A DNA stretch of 6,736 nucleotides, from assembly GCF_009711475.1 (NCBI RefSeq), contig NZ_SMMD01000729.1:1-6736 (forward strand). Reading direction: 5' to 3'. Of this stretch, positions 6,712 through 6,736 are shown piece after piece. Each line of letters begins with the position of its first letter. Positions within the stretch are counted from its first letter, which is position 1. Source of the stretch: Fulvivirga aurantia (GTDB lineage: Bacteria; Bacteroidota; Bacteroidia; Cytophagales; Cyclobacteriaceae). The notes below the pieces were generated by a model. It saw nothing but the letters and a program-made list of their open reading frames with translations. It ran no database searches and was not told the DNA's origin. The translations under genes and the position numbers were made by a program.

Positions 6712-6736
6712 GTCTGACCACTTTGAGTGGTCTGAC
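6712..6736. repeat. Interrupted palindrome with 18-base direct periodicity, cut by window end
   Basis: GACCACT (6716-6722) pairs with AGTGGTC (6726-6732) around TTG. After one T-T mismatch the stem extends by three more pairs, to 6712 and 6736. GTCTGAC also occurs directly repeated at 6712-6718 and 6730-6736, an 18-base period. It sits 34 bases after the thioredoxin stop. If a T tract follows outside the window it is a terminator; if CACT follows, it would complete the palindrome AGTGGTCTGACCACT and suggest tandem operator-like or repeat units. Confidence 0.5.

Noticed and set aside
1..6736. A novel defence, mobile or biosynthetic system
   Set aside because: No transposase, recombinase, nuclease, repeat array or biosynthetic gene is present. 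Three of the five genes belong to well-known or widely conserved chromosomal families, and the other two show no system-like arrangement.

Overview
The window looks like an ordinary chromosomal segment from a member of the Bacteroidota, probably of the Cytophagales type. This rests on four things: a fused SpmA-SpmB nucleoside-recognition membrane protein in a non-sporulating context; start codons without Shine-Dalgarno sequences; Bacteroidota-type promoter elements (TAnnTTTG) in the one divergent intergenic region; and moderately AT-rich coding sequence. The placement is an inference from protein style and promoter grammar, with no phylogenetic test. No rRNA, tRNA, CRISPR array, insertion sequence or phage gene is visible.

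Left part (1-1717, + strand): a 5'-truncated gene for a fused SpmA/SpmB inner-membrane protein, then a 152-residue soluble protein of a conserved uncharacterised family. A strong 17-bp hairpin with A and T tracts on its two sides (1737-1775) closes this unit and can also serve the gene arriving from the other side.

Middle part (1791-5912, - strand): tex, encoding the S1-domain nucleic-acid-binding protein Tex, is followed 57 bases downstream by a gene for a 607-residue exported protein of unknown function. That protein has an N-terminal signal peptide, a helical repeat-like first part and a beta-rich C-terminal part. The two may share a transcript starting at a good Bacteroidota promoter (5951-5982).

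Right part (6078-6677, + strand): a membrane-anchored TlpA/ResA-like thioredoxin, divergent from tex. The 165-base region between them holds a promoter for tex, a -7-like element almost abutting the thioredoxin start codon, and a cluster of TGACA/TGTCA-type inverted half-sites. The last 25 bases are an interrupted palindrome that also shows an 18-base direct periodicity and is cut by the window edge; it may be a terminator, an operator or the start of a repeat.

I did not find convincing evidence for a novel multi-gene system. The most open items are the exported 607-residue protein, the small conserved protein linked to SpmAB, and the palindromic element at the right edge.
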